64,000 nucleotides of DNA. Source: Anaerobacillus sp. CMMVII. Its GTDB lineage: Bacteria; Bacillota; Bacilli; Bacillales; Anaerobacillaceae. Position 1 is the first letter of the stretch; the number at the start of each line of letters is the position of its first letter. The translations under genes and the position numbers were made by a program. Where the stretch lies: the NCBI RefSeq assembly GCF_025377685.1, contig NZ_JACEHK010000003.1, forward strand, positions 62,001-126,000, written 5' to 3'. Positions 17,868 through 26,633 of this stretch are shown here, piece after piece. The notes beneath the pieces are model-generated. The model searched no databases and was not told where the DNA came from. It saw nothing but the letters and a program-made list of their open reading frames with translations.

Positions 17868-19082
17868 GTGAGAAAATTATACTCTAATTTTTTAAAAACA
17901 AATAATTTGTTAGAGGGCAATGTTTCTATCTATTTAGATTTTATTAGGGGGATATCAGCGATTTTGGTAGTTATGGAACATTTAAGTTCAAGATTGTTTG
18001 TGGGATACGGCAACGTGGAAAATCCAACTATATTTGTACAACTACTTCACCTACTAAATATGTTAGGTGGGCCAGCGGTTATCATTTTCTTTGTCCTTAG
18101 TGGTGTATTTATCTCAAGATCTGTCCTGAAAGCTTTTTATGAGAGGAAGTGGGCATGGAAATCTTATTTGATAAATCGTTTTTCAAGATTATATGTAGTG
18201 CTGATACCTGCATTAATACTTACCTTTATTTTAGATGGTTTAACCGCAAACTTCTTTGAGTTTCAAAGGTATGGGGATGCTATTACAAACCTGACTCAAT
18301 TTGTAGGTAATTTATTTTTCCTACAAAATGTATTTGTAGGGACATATGGAACAAATTATCCATTATGGAGTCTTAGCTACGAATTTTGGTATTATATGTT
18401 ATTCCCACTTATCCTTTTGTTGTTTTCTAAACAAGGGAAAATGAAAAAGGCTATATACTTAATCATCACAGTTCTCATCGTTTCCTCCATTGGAACTAGG
18501 ATGAACTCCTACTTCTTTATATGGTTAGCAGGTACTGTTGTAATTTTATTACCTAGCATTAATATCTTAAAACGCTGGTATGTACCGATTATTGCACTAA
18601 TATTAGTCATAGTTGCTAGTGTGGTTAGACCTCTAGTAATGACTGGGAGACTGTTTACGAATGAGTGGACGACGGACTTAATTTTTGTGGACATATTTAT
18701 TGCATTAGTGTTTGGTTTCTTTGTTTATTCACTGTTGCAAGTTCCATTTACCAAATTTCATAATGTGGATCTCGGTTGGTTAGGGAAATTTTCAAGATTG
18801 ATTGCAGGATTTTCATTCAGTCTTTATGTCATTCATTATCCAATCATTAATATGGTCTACCGGTGGGGAGCGATGAACGGTTATGGTGGTTTACAGCCAA
18901 CGATTTTCTCCTTTATAGTTGAATTGTTACTTGTGACCCTTTTATGCATCATTGCATATCTCTTTTCTAAACTAACGGAAGCTCAAACACCAAAGGTTCG
19001 AAAGTTTTTAGAATCCAAAACAAATGCATTTATAAATCGTGAAAGAAATAAGCAAATTAGAAAGGAAAGTATTCCAGGGTAG
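17868..19082 (+). CDS. Acyltransferase-3 family membrane O-acyltransferase
   Basis: 404 residues from GTG 17868, which has AGGAGGAGG about 11 bases upstream. An in-frame ATG at 17787 is less likely, because a TATAAT (17793-17798) that could be the promoter lies inside that extension. About ten membrane segments, the LDFIRGISAILVVMEH opening with the conserved R and H of acyltransferase-3 enzymes, FFVLSGVFIS, and YPLWSLSYEFWYYML. Enzymes of this class O-acetylate sugars of cell-wall or exported polysaccharides. Its position next to glycosyltransferases suggests glycan decoration. Confidence 0.88.
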   Translation: MRKLYSNFLKTNNLLEGNVSIYLDFIRGISAILVVMEHLSSRLFVGYGNVENPTIFVQLLHLLNMLGGPAVIIFFVLSGVFISRSVLKAFYERKWAWKSYLINRFSRLYVVLIPALILTFILDGLTANFFEFQRYGDAITNLTQFVGNLFFLQNVFVGTYGTNYPLWSLSYEFWYYMLFPLILLLFSKQGKMKKAIYLIITVLIVSSIGTRMNSYFFIWLAGTVVILLPSINILKRWYVPIIALILVIVASVVRPLVMTGRLFTNEWTTDLIFVDIFIALVFGFFVYSLLQVPFTKFHNVDLGWLGKFSRLIAGFSFSLYVIHYPIINMVYRWGAMNGYGGLQPTIFSFIVELLLVTLLCIIAYLFSKLTEAQTPKVRKFLESKTNAFINRERNKQIRKESIPG

Positions 19083-19103
19083 GAAAAAAAGGACAACCCG
19101 TTT

Positions 19104-19363
19104 GAAGCGTGGGGACGGTTCTGCTGCTTCCTAACCCAATGTGGGGTGAAACCCCTTAGAGTGATGAATAGAGAGAGTGGGTTAAATTTGGTGACTGTCA
19201 CCACCCAAAGATTGATAAATGAAGCAGTCCTGATGAGAGGAGAACTCTCATCAGGGCTGTTTTTGTGTTTTGTGACAATAATTAAAGAATGGAAGAAGAC
19301 GCCACGCACCCATGCTTTATCTTCATTTGGTGGAGGAAGCGCGAGAACCGTCCCCACGCTTCT
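19104..19363. repeat. Composite repeat copy 3, intact, about 260 bp
   Basis: Best-preserved copy: forward family A arm 19104-19132, body CTAACCCAATGTGGGGTGAA ... ACTGTCACCACCC, terminator hairpin (19223-19267), a GACAATAATTAAAG... segment, then an inverted family A arm 19333-19363. Ends in inverted orientation and no coding capacity: the structure of a non-autonomous mobile element. Confidence 0.88.
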
Positions 19364-19415
19364 AACATATATATAATTCAAAGAAAAGACAGTTAAAAAT
19401 GAAATGGGGTATGAC

Positions 19416-20240
19416 ATGATACAAGTAGCTGGAAGGCAGTTTTCACTAGAGGGTATTATGGACTTCGGAGAGGTAGAAGGCGTAATCATTCAAGAGATGC
19501 TAAATTCTCCTGAATTGTTTGCCTATCCTTCTATGAATGAACTTAGATTTGAAATTAACATTAGAAAAAATATTATGGAAAGCGCTAAAGAGATGAATGC
19601 GAGTCAAGTTGCGTTTACCATTTTTGAAAATGCTCGTTGTAACCCTACTTATTGGACTTTGACAAATGCTGGAGGTTTTTTGTTGAGGCCAGGTGTGCGA
19701 CCATCTGATGCTATTTTGGACATTTATCAGAACAGTACCCTTTATGGGTTTGAATGCGCGACTGCAATCATCATTATCTATTACCAGGCCATCTTAAAAA
19801 GTATTGGGAGACGTCGTTTTGATTCTATTTTTCAAAACATTTATTTATACAGTTGGCATACAGAGCCTGAATTAGAAATTGACTTCTTTTATTCGGATCA
19901 TTTTTTGCCCGGGGATGTTGTGTATTTTAATAATCCTGACTTTCATCCAAATGCACCATGGTATCGAGGAGAAAACGCCGTCGTTTTGAGCGATGATACG
20001 TTTTATGGTCATGGGTTTGGCATACTTACTGCTGAACAGATGATAGAATTTTTAAATACACAAAGATTTCCAGAAAGTATGCGGCCAGCATACTTAGAAA
20101 ATTTAATCACAAGAATTTCTCCTACAACAATGCATAAGCTTTTAACTTCGCATAGTGGTCGCAGCTCAAAAATTGTCATACATCATAATCTTTGTTCCAT
20201 CTCCAGTATTCAGTATCAGTTTTACCTAAATAATGTCTAA
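19416..20240 (+). CDS. tgl: Spore coat protein-glutamine gamma-glutamyltransferase
   Basis: 274 residues. Cross-links spore coat proteins through Gln-Lys isopeptide bonds late in sporulation. The catalytic Cys lies in YGFECATAIIIIYYQ (about residue 114), with WHTEPELEID and YRGENAVVLSDDTFYGHGFG matching the B. subtilis Tgl core. ATG 19416 (MIQVAGRQ) aligns with the B. subtilis start; an in-frame ATG 12 bases earlier is possible. The C-terminal 25-30 residues extend beyond the usual 245-residue length. It stands alone between composite repeats, next to another sporulation gene. Confidence 0.93.
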   Translation: MIQVAGRQFSLEGIMDFGEVEGVIIQEMLNSPELFAYPSMNELRFEINIRKNIMESAKEMNASQVAFTIFENARCNPTYWTLTNAGGFLLRPGVRPSDAILDIYQNSTLYGFECATAIIIIYYQAILKSIGRRRFDSIFQNIYLYSWHTEPELEIDFFYSDHFLPGDVVYFNNPDFHPNAPWYRGENAVVLSDDTFYGHGFGILTAEQMIEFLNTQRFPESMRPAYLENLITRISPTTMHKLLTSHSGRSSKIVIHHNLCSISSIQYQFYLNNV

Positions 20241-20393
20241 TTCGTTTGTAAGGATGCTTTCGTTACCAAAGAGGGATGCCCCGTGAATCGGTAATAGGTG
20301 ACATTCACCCATTTAATGTGTAGACAGGTTCATATTTCAACTAGGTGAGTATAATGTAGTGTAATTTACTAACCCGAAAGGAAGTGCGAGAAT

Positions 20394-20603
20394 ATGTATG
20401 CAAATGTACCCCCTAATATGATGGCTGGAGCAAATGTACCTCCTAATATGGTGGCTGGCGTAATGGATGGACCTATGCCACATTATGCTATGCCTGCTTA
20501 CGGATATGGTTATGCTGCTCCTACTCATGGGCACGGTTTTCTATTAATTCTGGTGTTGTTTATTCTATTAGTCATTATAGGATGTAGTCTCCCTAAATGC
20601 TAA
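20394..20603 (+). CDS. YjcZ-family sporulation peptide
   Basis: 69 residues. The N-terminus carries two copies of a short motif (YANVPPNMMAG, ANVPPNMVAG), then a Tyr/Gly/His-rich stretch and a C-terminal membrane segment FLLILVLFILLVIIGCS, the hallmark of YjcZ/SscA-like small spore assembly proteins. GAAAGGAAGTG precedes ATG 20394. A family A/composite repeat starts five bases after the stop. Confidence 0.8.
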   Translation: MYANVPPNMMAGANVPPNMVAGVMDGPMPHYAMPAYGYGYAAPTHGHGFLLILVLFILLVIIGCSLPKC

Positions 20604-20607
20604 GAAT

Positions 20608-20878
20608 GAAGCACGGGTGAAGCGTGGGGACGGTTCTCCTGCTTCCTAATCCAATGTGGGGCTGAATCCCCTTAAGAGTGGCGAATAGTTAGGGTTAATT
20701 TTGGTGACCGTCACCATCAAAATTCTTGATAAATGAAGCAGCCCTGATGAGAGTGGAACTCTCATCAGGGCTGTTTTTGTGTTTTGTGACAACTAATGAA
20801 ATGATGAAGGTAGCCGCCACGCCCATGCTTCGTCTTCGTAAGATGCAGGAAGCGCGAGAACCGTCCCCACGCTTCCTT
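20608..20878. repeat. Composite repeat copy 4
   Basis: Forward family A arm with a duplicated end (GAAGCACGGGTGAAGCGTGG), body diverged from copies 2/3, hairpin AGCAGCCCTGATGAGAG/CTCTCATCAGGGCTG followed by TTTTTGTGTTTT, and inverted family A arm 20847-20878 that abuts the stop of the minus-strand transpeptidase gene. The hairpin can serve the plus-strand yjcZ-like gene. Confidence 0.87.
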
Positions 20879-20879
20879 C

Positions 20880-22319
20880 CTAATACACAACAACTGGTTG
20901 ATAGATTTTGAGATTTTCGTAGACTTTTTTCATCATACTAGGGGGGACGTTGACGCAGCCGCCTGAACCTGCTGTGAGATAGGCATTGCTCGCCCAGTTT
21001 TCTCGCCAACTGGCGTCATGGAATCCTTGCCCACTGTTTGTAAAAGGTGCCCAATAATCGACTTCAATTGCATATTCATTATCGTCTACCGATGTGCCTG
21101 TAAGCGTGTATGGTGTCCGTTTATAGAGAATATACCAAACTCCTGGTAATGTATCTTCTTTTGTACTTTTCCTTCCAGTAACCACATTCGTAGTTACGAC
21201 TAAATTTCCATCTTTGTAAATCCAAATACGTTGATCTTTAATGGACACTTCAGCGTATGTATCTCCGATGCCGTAGTTTACCGTAGTTTCGTAGCCAAAG
21301 CCCTCATTGCTCCAGCCATTTCCGTAAATATGAGAAGCGGAAATCGATTTTTCACCTTGTTCAAACGCTTCTTGAATGAGTGCTGTTTCTTTTTCAACAT
21401 CAAGGGCCCAGCCATACCCTTTTCCTTTAACCGAGATAACTGAACCAGAATGAGTTTTAAAGGTAAAATCTTTCCCCAATGTCGATTGTGCGTCATTAAT
21501 TTCAGCAAGTTTATTTTTAATATCACTTGGGTCGTCTATTAAAACCTCCATAGTTTCTGTTAAAGAGGCATTTTTCACAAGTTCGCTAGCCAGTAAAGAA
21601 TGAACTTGGTCCTGCACCGTATAGTCAACGGTATGCAAAAGGAATTCCTTCAATGTTTCCTCTTGTTGTTTTACAACTTCACTGTCTTCTTTTATAGGTT
21701 GTAGGTAAACAGGGGTCAGGTGGATCTCACTCGTATATTCCTGCATATCATATTCCTCTAACAAACTATTAATATCATATTGCTTTCCTTCAACGCTTTT
21801 AGAAACGATAATTTCCCCTTTTTCTAAAAATACGTACGCATCTATCGGAGCTATTAAATCTAGATTAATTGAGATGAGCGTTTGTTCCAGTTCATTTTTT
21901 AAAAAATTAGTGCGGTATTGGTCCTGTTCGCTAGGCTTTAATAAAAAATTTATTGTCTCAAAGGTAGGGAAAAATGACCACTGACTTTTTAATATTTTTT
22001 TGATTTCTGGTAGGTCACTTTCTGTAAATGCCATCTGCGTATCTAATCCATCGAAAATTAGTTGATCTCCAATAAAGACTTCGTTTGTTAAAATGGATGT
22101 TTGTAACATTTTTAGCGCACCTTTAGCCGTCAGGCCGCTGACGTCTACGTCATTAATTTTCTTATTTTCATTAAAGTGAGTTGCCTGATAAAAACTCAGT
22201 GCCCCAATTATGAGTACAATAATGATAACGATACCGGCTATGATAAACTTCCAGTCTCTAAACCATTTTTTCTGTAAAAGAGTAGTTTCTTCCACTAATT
22301 GCTCTACAGCTTCCCCCAT
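20880..22319 (-). CDS. Membrane-anchored L,D-transpeptidase (YkuD) with PG-binding region
   Basis: 479 residues. One N-terminal membrane anchor (about residues 26-48), then a ~290-residue extracellular region starting NKKINDVDVSGLTAKGAL, the PG_binding_4 type seen in YkuD and VanW-like proteins. The C-terminal YkuD domain (about 355-479) has HDASW and the catalytic SGGCVNVP motif. It makes 3-3 peptidoglycan cross-links or anchors proteins outside the membrane. The start has GGGGGAAT upstream. The TAG stop is directly joined to a family A arm shared with composite copy 4. Confidence 0.92.
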   Translation of the reverse strand: MGEAVEQLVEETTLLQKKWFRDWKFIIAGIVIIIVLIIGALSFYQATHFNENKKINDVDVSGLTAKGALKMLQTSILTNEVFIGDQLIFDGLDTQMAFTESDLPEIKKILKSQWSFFPTFETINFLLKPSEQDQYRTNFLKNELEQTLISINLDLIAPIDAYVFLEKGEIIVSKSVEGKQYDINSLLEEYDMQEYTSEIHLTPVYLQPIKEDSEVVKQQEETLKEFLLHTVDYTVQDQVHSLLASELVKNASLTETMEVLIDDPSDIKNKLAEINDAQSTLGKDFTFKTHSGSVISVKGKGYGWALDVEKETALIQEAFEQGEKSISASHIYGNGWSNEGFGYETTVNYGIGDTYAEVSIKDQRIWIYKDGNLVVTTNVVTGRKSTKEDTLPGVWYILYKRTPYTLTGTSVDDNEYAIEVDYWAPFTNSGQGFHDASWRENWASNAYLTAGSGGCVNVPPSMMKKVYENLKIYQPVVVY

Positions 22320-22398
22320 TAATATTCCCCCAATAACATCGTCATCCTTATCTACTCTAAGTTTACATTATTTCCCGTAATTATTACAACTTTATTAC

Positions 22399-22430
22399 GC
22401 AGGAAGCATGGGGACGGTTCTGATGCTTCC
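22399..22430. repeat. Family A element, single arm
   Basis: GGAAGCATGGGGACGGTTCT with dinucleotide GA, about 80 bp upstream of the transpeptidase start. Confidence 0.88.
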
Positions 22431-22514
22431 TATTTGTGCGCTCGTGGCAGCAGGAATAACAAAACAACCGCCCCTATTTCTCTCAATCTATGAAGGGATG
22501 GCATATGATATAAG

Positions 22515-22545
22515 GGGAAGCATGGGGACGGTTCTCTTGCTTCCT
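22515..22545. repeat. Family A element, single arm
   Basis: GGAAGCATGGGGACGGTTCT with dinucleotide CT. Lies 50 bp before the small zinc ribbon gene. Confidence 0.88.
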
Positions 22546-22595
22546 CTAAAAAAATTTGCCACCACTCAAAGTTATTTTTGATAGGAGGGTTAGTT

Positions 22596-22751
22596 ATGTT
22601 ACTACCATGTCAGGAATGTCGAGCTCAGTTTTCAAATTATTGGAACTGGAACGTATGTGGTACTTGTGGCTACCGTATTTGTCATCAATGTCTTGGGTTA
22701 TTAGGCCGGAAGTGTACCAAATGCTCGCTTGGATATTTTGAGAAAAGTTAA
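22596..22751 (+). CDS. Small Cys-rich zinc ribbon/RING-like protein
   Basis: 51 residues: MLLPCQECRAQFSNYWNW then CGTCGYRICHQC and KCTKC. Four CxxC-type knuckles plus a His suggest binding of two zinc ions in a cross-brace or treble-clef fold. AGGAGG lies seven bases before ATG 22596. I do not recognise a named family. The TAA stop overlaps a family A arm (TTAAAGCGCGGGG), as in many neighbours, which supports it as a real gene. Confidence 0.7.
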   Translation: MLLPCQECRAQFSNYWNWNVCGTCGYRICHQCLGLLGRKCTKCSLGYFEKS

Positions 22752-22815
22752 AGCGCGGGGACGGTTCTGGTGCTTCATAGACAGCAGGAAGCACCAGAAC
22801 CGTCCCCGCGCTTCC
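22750..22815. repeat. Family A palindrome, perfect inverted pair
   Basis: Forward and inverted arms are complementary, including the variable dinucleotide (GG/CC), separated by ATAGACAGCA. The forward arm overlaps the stop of the zinc ribbon gene. Confidence 0.9.
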
Positions 22816-22921
22816 TCAGCCTACATAGATATAGTATGATAAATAAGGGAATTGTTTATTGCTTATACATATAAATTCAGGAAGCACTAAAACCTTTGCT
22901 TCCACGAAGGAGCAGATTATT

Positions 22922-23521
22922 ATGTATCCAGTCACTCTGAAATTGGAAGGTAAACCGTGTGTGGTTGTGGGTGGGGGAAGGATTGCTTTTATTAAACTTG
23001 GCCCTCTCCTACAAGCGAAAGCGAATGTTACGGTTGTCAGCCCTGAAATAAGCCCAGAAATTGAGAAGATCTTTCTCGAGGGGAAAATAAAAATTCGTCT
23101 AAAAGAAGTAGAACCCATTGATTATCAGGAGGCATTCCTGATCATAGCTGCCACCAACTCCGCAGAAATAAACCGGGAGATATATGAGAAAGTAAAAGAT
23201 TCAAAGCTTGTGAATGTAGTTACAGATTCTGAAATAGGAAATTTTCATATCCCCGCAACTTTTACCCGAGGCAAACTACAAATCAGCATTGCAACAGGTG
23301 GGGCAAGCCCAATGCTAGCAAAAAAAATCCGTGACGAATTAAACGAGCGCTATGATGAATCGTATGAGGAGTATCTGGAGTTTTTATATCATGCCCGCTT
23401 GAAAATTAAACATAGTGCCTGTTCTATAGAAGATAAACGAGGATTGCTTAAGCAAGCTACTGAAGAGAGATACAAAGACTCAATCAAGGAACGAGAAAAA
23501 TTTTTACTAATGCTAGAATGA
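22922..23521 (+). CDS. sirC: Precorrin-2 dehydrogenase (siroheme synthesis)
   Basis: 199 residues. NAD-dependent oxidation of precorrin-2 to sirohydrochlorin. Rossmann motif VVVGGGRIAFIKLGPLL near the N-terminus, VVSPEI, AATNSAEINREI, and the GGASPMLAKKIRDEL motif of the siroheme synthase N-terminal family, with a helical C-terminus. ATG 22922 has AGGAG 10 bases upstream. In B. subtilis sirC closes the cysH operon; here it sits apart, bracketed by family A palindromes, while sumT and sirB are in the operon at 28.5-30 kb. Confidence 0.92.
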   Translation: MYPVTLKLEGKPCVVVGGGRIAFIKLGPLLQAKANVTVVSPEISPEIEKIFLEGKIKIRLKEVEPIDYQEAFLIIAATNSAEINREIYEKVKDSKLVNVVTDSEIGNFHIPATFTRGKLQISIATGGASPMLAKKIRDELNERYDESYEEYLEFLYHARLKIKHSACSIEDKRGLLKQATEERYKDSIKEREKFLLMLE

Positions 23522-23594
23522 AGCGCGGGGACGGTTCTGGTGCTTCCTAACAGCAGGAAGCATTAGAACCGTCCCCACGCTTCCCGCGCTTCCC
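23520..23594. repeat. Family A palindrome between convergent genes
   Basis: Starts on the TGA of sirC and ends next to the stop of the minus-strand SDR gene; each gene sees a forward arm first. An extra CCCGCGCTTCC end duplication is present. Confidence 0.9.
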
Positions 23595-23595
23595 C

Positions 23596-24360
23596 CTAAA
23601 GAGACGCTTGCCAACCGCCATCTACGTAAACGGTGTGTCCGTTAACGTAATTTGAGGCATCGGAGGCGAGGTAAATGGCTGTACCGATTAATTCTTCTGG
23701 AATGCCCCAGCGTTGTAGAGGGACTTCGCTTTTTACCCAACGGTCGAAGTCTGGGTCGTTAACAAGAGCCTCCGTCAAATCTGTTTTAAAATACCCAGGT
23801 CCAATCGCATTTGTTTGGATGTTGTATTTCCCCCACTCTGTCGCCATAGACTTTGTTAACATTTTCAATCCACCTTTAGCAGCAGAGTAGTTTCCGATAT
23901 TTGGACGAGCTTTCTCTGCATTTAACGAAGTGATATTAATGATTTTCCCTTTTCTTCTATCTCTCATATAGGGAAAGACTGTTTGAGAAACGTAGAAAGC
24001 AGAATTGAGATTTACATCGATGACCTTCTTCCAGTCTTCATCGCGTAGTTCTTCTAGCGGAGCACGTCTATGTATTCCTGCATTATTAATAAGCACATGT
24101 ATTGGGCCGACTTCAGCCTCGACTTTCTTTATGTTTGTTTCGATTGCGCCTCTGTTTGTTACATCAAAGGCTACACCTGCTGATTTTCCACCTTTATGTT
24201 GAATTTGCTTTACGACCTCATCGACATCGTGTTTGGTTCTTCCATTAATGACAACAAAAGCCCCGGCCTCCGCAAATCCTTTAGCTAGACTCAGCCCTAA
24301 GCCACGCGTTGAACCTGTTATTAATACAACCTTGTTTTGTACACTGAATAAGTTGTTCAT
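23596..24360 (-). CDS. SDR oxidoreductase, likely gluconate 5-dehydrogenase
   Basis: 254 residues. NAD(P)-binding TGSTRGLGLSLAKGFAEAGA at about 15-34, NNAGIHRRAPLEE, catalytic Ser in NITSLNA and YSAAKGG (Tyr/Lys pair). The ending GTAIYLASDASNYVNGHTVYVDGG (given here in parts: GTAIYLASDASN, YVNGHTVYVDGG) is typical of gluconate/2-deoxy-gluconate 3- or 5-dehydrogenases. There is no gluconate kinase or permease next to it, so substrate assignment rests on family resemblance only. The start has AGGAAGTG upstream. Confidence 0.85.
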   Translation of the reverse strand: MNNLFSVQNKVVLITGSTRGLGLSLAKGFAEAGAFVVINGRTKHDVDEVVKQIQHKGGKSAGVAFDVTNRGAIETNIKKVEAEVGPIHVLINNAGIHRRAPLEELRDEDWKKVIDVNLNSAFYVSQTVFPYMRDRRKGKIINITSLNAEKARPNIGNYSAAKGGLKMLTKSMATEWGKYNIQTNAIGPGYFKTDLTEALVNDPDFDRWVKSEVPLQRWGIPEELIGTAIYLASDASNYVNGHTVYVDGGWQASL

Positions 24361-24412
24361 ATGATCACTTCCTTCATAAATGATGCCTTCATTTCATTTA
24401 TATTACCACATG

Positions 24413-24482
24413 GGGGAAGCATGGGGACGGTTCTGGTGCTTCATAGGACAGCAGGAAGCACCAGAACCGTCCCCACGCTTCC
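24413..24482. repeat. Family A palindrome, inverted pair
   Basis: Arms with matching dinucleotides (GG/CC) separated by ATAGGACAGCA. Lies between the divergent SDR and yezD/cysH units. Confidence 0.9.
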
Positions 24483-24587
24483 AAAAAAATTTCAATTTTC
24501 TTATTTACATTAAACCTATGGGTATGGTAGGATTAATTTCAACAAAACAAAACTCATTTATTAGCAGTGACAATCAATTTTTATTGA

Positions 24588-24758
24588 ATGGGGGCGAATC
24601 AGCTGAAAGCAGATGAGATAAAAGAAGTTTTTGCGCATATCGAGGCAATGCTCGAAACGTTGAAATACGGATCGATCACACTCGTTGTCCAGGATGGCAA
24701 GATTGTGCAAATTGATAAAAATGAAAAGGTTCGTCTTCAATCAAATAAACAGCGCTGA
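24588..24758 (+). CDS. YezD-like small protein (DUF2292)
   Basis: 56 residues: MGANQLKADEIKEVFAHIEA, then TLKYGSITLVVQDGKIVQID and EKVRLQ. The YGSIT.VVQDGKIVQIDK.EK core is the DUF2292/YezD family, small proteins often next to sulfur uptake and assimilation genes. The ribosome site before ATG 24588 is weak, so the start is uncertain. It precedes the cysH operon and is separated from it only by an intrinsic terminator. Confidence 0.8.
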   Translation: MGANQLKADEIKEVFAHIEAMLETLKYGSITLVVQDGKIVQIDKNEKVRLQSNKQR

Positions 24759-24771
24759 CTAGATAAACTAG

Positions 24772-24811
24772 AGGCGGTCTCCACCATAGCGGTGGCAGGC
24801 TGTCTTTTTTT
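24772..24811 (+). terminator. Terminator/attenuator between yezD and cysH
   Basis: AGGCGGTCT-CCACC, loop ATAGC, GGTGG-C-AGGCTGTCT (14 pairs including G-U, one bulge), then TTTTTTT. It ends only 12 bases before the cysH ribosome site, leaving no room for a separate promoter, so cysH transcription must read through it. This suggests attenuation or partial readthrough control of the sulfate operon. Confidence 0.75.
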
Positions 24812-24837
24812 ATATGTAAAAAAGGAGGTTCGTAGTG

Positions 24838-25554
24838 ATGGCAATAGCATTAACTTATCAAAATTGGAGTGAAAATTCAGTTGCGTTTCCTTACAGTGAT
24901 GAAACCAAAGGAGCGCGCTCGGTTTTAGAGTGGGCTTACCAAACGTATTCAGAAGAAGAGCTAGTCTATGCATCTAGCTTCGGGGCAGAAGCCATTGTTT
25001 TGCTTGATCTAATCCATCAGGTCAAACCAGCTGCCCAGATTGTATTTTTAGATACAGGTTTACACTTCCTAGAAACCTATGAGGTTATTGACAAAATCGA
25101 AGCCCGTTTCCCAACACTACGAATTGAGCGGAAACAACCACAGTTAAGTCTCGAGGAACAAGCTGCCGACTATGGATCAGCGTTATGGAAGCGAAACCCT
25201 AGCCAATGCTGCCAGATCCGCAAGGTCATTCCGTTACAAGAAACGTTAACGGCAAAAAAAGCTTGGATTACAGGTCTTCGGAGGGAACAGTCACCGACAA
25301 GGGCATCGACGGAATTCGTAAATAAAGATGAGAAGTTTGAAAATATCAAAATCTGTCCGTTGATTCATTGGACGTGGGATGATGTTTGGACCTACATCAA
25401 AGAAAAAGATCTTCCCTATAACAGCTTGCATGACCAGCAATACCCGAGCATTGGTTGTTTTCCTTGTACTCAGCCTGTAGCAGCTGATGGTGATACACGT
25501 GCAGGGCGTTGGGTAGGAACGAGCAAGACGGAGTGTGGATTGCACGACCGCTAA
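24838..25554 (+). CDS. cysH: Adenylyl-sulfate (APS) reductase
   Basis: 238 residues. Reduces activated sulfate to sulfite. PP-loop fold with [15 protein letters not shown], and QCCQIRK plus GCFPCTQPV, the four-Cys set that binds a 4Fe-4S cluster in APS-type reductases (absent in enterobacterial PAPS reductases). The C-terminal TECGLH supplies the catalytic Cys. GGAGG lies nine bases before ATG 24838 (an in-frame GTG at 24835 is also possible). First reductase gene of the operon; cysC is nevertheless present, so the substrate could be APS, PAPS or both. Confidence 0.95.
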   Translation: MAIALTYQNWSENSVAFPYSDETKGARSVLEWAYQTYSEEELVYASSFGAEAIVLLDLIHQVKPAAQIVFLDTGLHFLETYEVIDKIEARFPTLRIERKQPQLSLEEQAADYGSALWKRNPSQCCQIRKVIPLQETLTAKKAWITGLRREQSPTRASTEFVNKDEKFENIKICPLIHWTWDDVWTYIKEKDLPYNSLHDQQYPSIGCFPCTQPVAADGDTRAGRWVGTSKTECGLHDR

Positions 25555-25569
25555 AGGAGGACGTTTCAT

Positions 25570-26628
25570 TTGCTGACAATTATGGCTATTACAATCGGGT
25601 TATTTTTTGCGATGAACATCGGGGCAAGTGGTGCCGCAGCTTCGATGGGAATTGCCTATGGATCAGGTGTTGTCAAAAAAACAATTGCTTTGCTCCTATG
25701 CGGGGTCGCTGTCTTTTTTGGTGCCTGGCTTGGAGGTGGGGAGGTCGTTAAGACGATGGGAAGCGGGATTGTCCCGTCTAGTACATTTACGGTGAACATT
25801 TCTTTAATCGTGATCACGACCGCTGCCTTGTCCTTGTTTTTAGCCAATATTTTTGGAATTCCACTTTCAACAAGTGAAGTTACGGTTGGGTCTGTCGTTG
25901 GTGCGGGGATGGTCTATCAGTCGATCTATCTCGGCAAACTCGTCTGGATCGTTTCTTTTTGGCTGATCACGCCCATTCTCGCTTTTAGTATCGCGATCGC
26001 AGCCGCCACTCTCTTAAAACAGAGGTGGATTAAAAAATGGTTAGAGGCACCGAAAGCTGTTCCGTTTCTGTCAGTCCTTGTTGTACTTTTGGGTATGTTT
26101 GAAGCTTTTTCAGCCGGAATGAACAATGTCGCCAATGCTGTTGGCCCGCTGGTTGGTGCCAGCATCCTCTCGATTGAGAGTGGTATCTTTTGGGGCGGAT
26201 TATTCGTAGCTTTAGGAGCACTTTTGCTTGGACATCGAGTGATTGAAACGAACGGAAAAAAAATTACGACGCTCAAGCTAGAAGAGGGCTGCGTGATCTC
26301 TGGAACAGGAGCAACGATTGTGACTGGGGCATCGATGCTAGGGATCCCAGTTCCGCTAACTCAAATTACGACATCTTCAATTATCGGGATCGGTTTTGCC
26401 AAACATGGGATGGCAGTACTAAAAAAAGATATAGTCGTTCAGATGCTGACCGTATGGATTGTTTCACCGGTGATCTCGATGGTGCTTTCATACACGTTAA
26501 TTCAATTGTTCATTGAGCAAAATGTCTACCCAATCATTGCTATGGTGGGAGTGCTAATTTCAGTGTTCGGTGTTCTATCGTTACTAAAAAGAGCAACAGT
26601 AAGAGAACTGAATTTTAGAAGGGATTGA
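25570..26628 (+). CDS. cysP: Sulfate permease, PiT family
   Basis: 352 residues from TTG 25570, preceded by AAAGGAGG. About eleven membrane segments. Two repeats carry the PiT signatures: [20 protein letters not shown] near the start and [16 protein letters not shown] in the middle. B. subtilis CysP, a PiT homologue, imports sulfate, and the operon position between cysH and sat fits that role rather than phosphate. Sits 15 bases after cysH and overlaps the in-frame extension of sat. Confidence 0.93.
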   Translation: MLTIMAITIGLFFAMNIGASGAAASMGIAYGSGVVKKTIALLLCGVAVFFGAWLGGGEVVKTMGSGIVPSSTFTVNISLIVITTAALSLFLANIFGIPLSTSEVTVGSVVGAGMVYQSIYLGKLVWIVSFWLITPILAFSIAIAAATLLKQRWIKKWLEAPKAVPFLSVLVVLLGMFEAFSAGMNNVANAVGPLVGASILSIESGIFWGGLFVALGALLLGHRVIETNGKKITTLKLEEGCVISGTGATIVTGASMLGIPVPLTQITTSSIIGIGFAKHGMAVLKKDIVVQMLTVWIVSPVISMVLSYTLIQLFIEQNVYPIIAMVGVLISVFGVLSLLKRATVRELNFRRD

Positions 26629-26633
26629 GAGAT

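Noticed and set aside
24483-24838. SAM (S-box) or T-box riboswitch before the sulfate operon
   Set aside because: No S-box core motifs or T-box sequence were found; only a simple terminator hairpin is visible.
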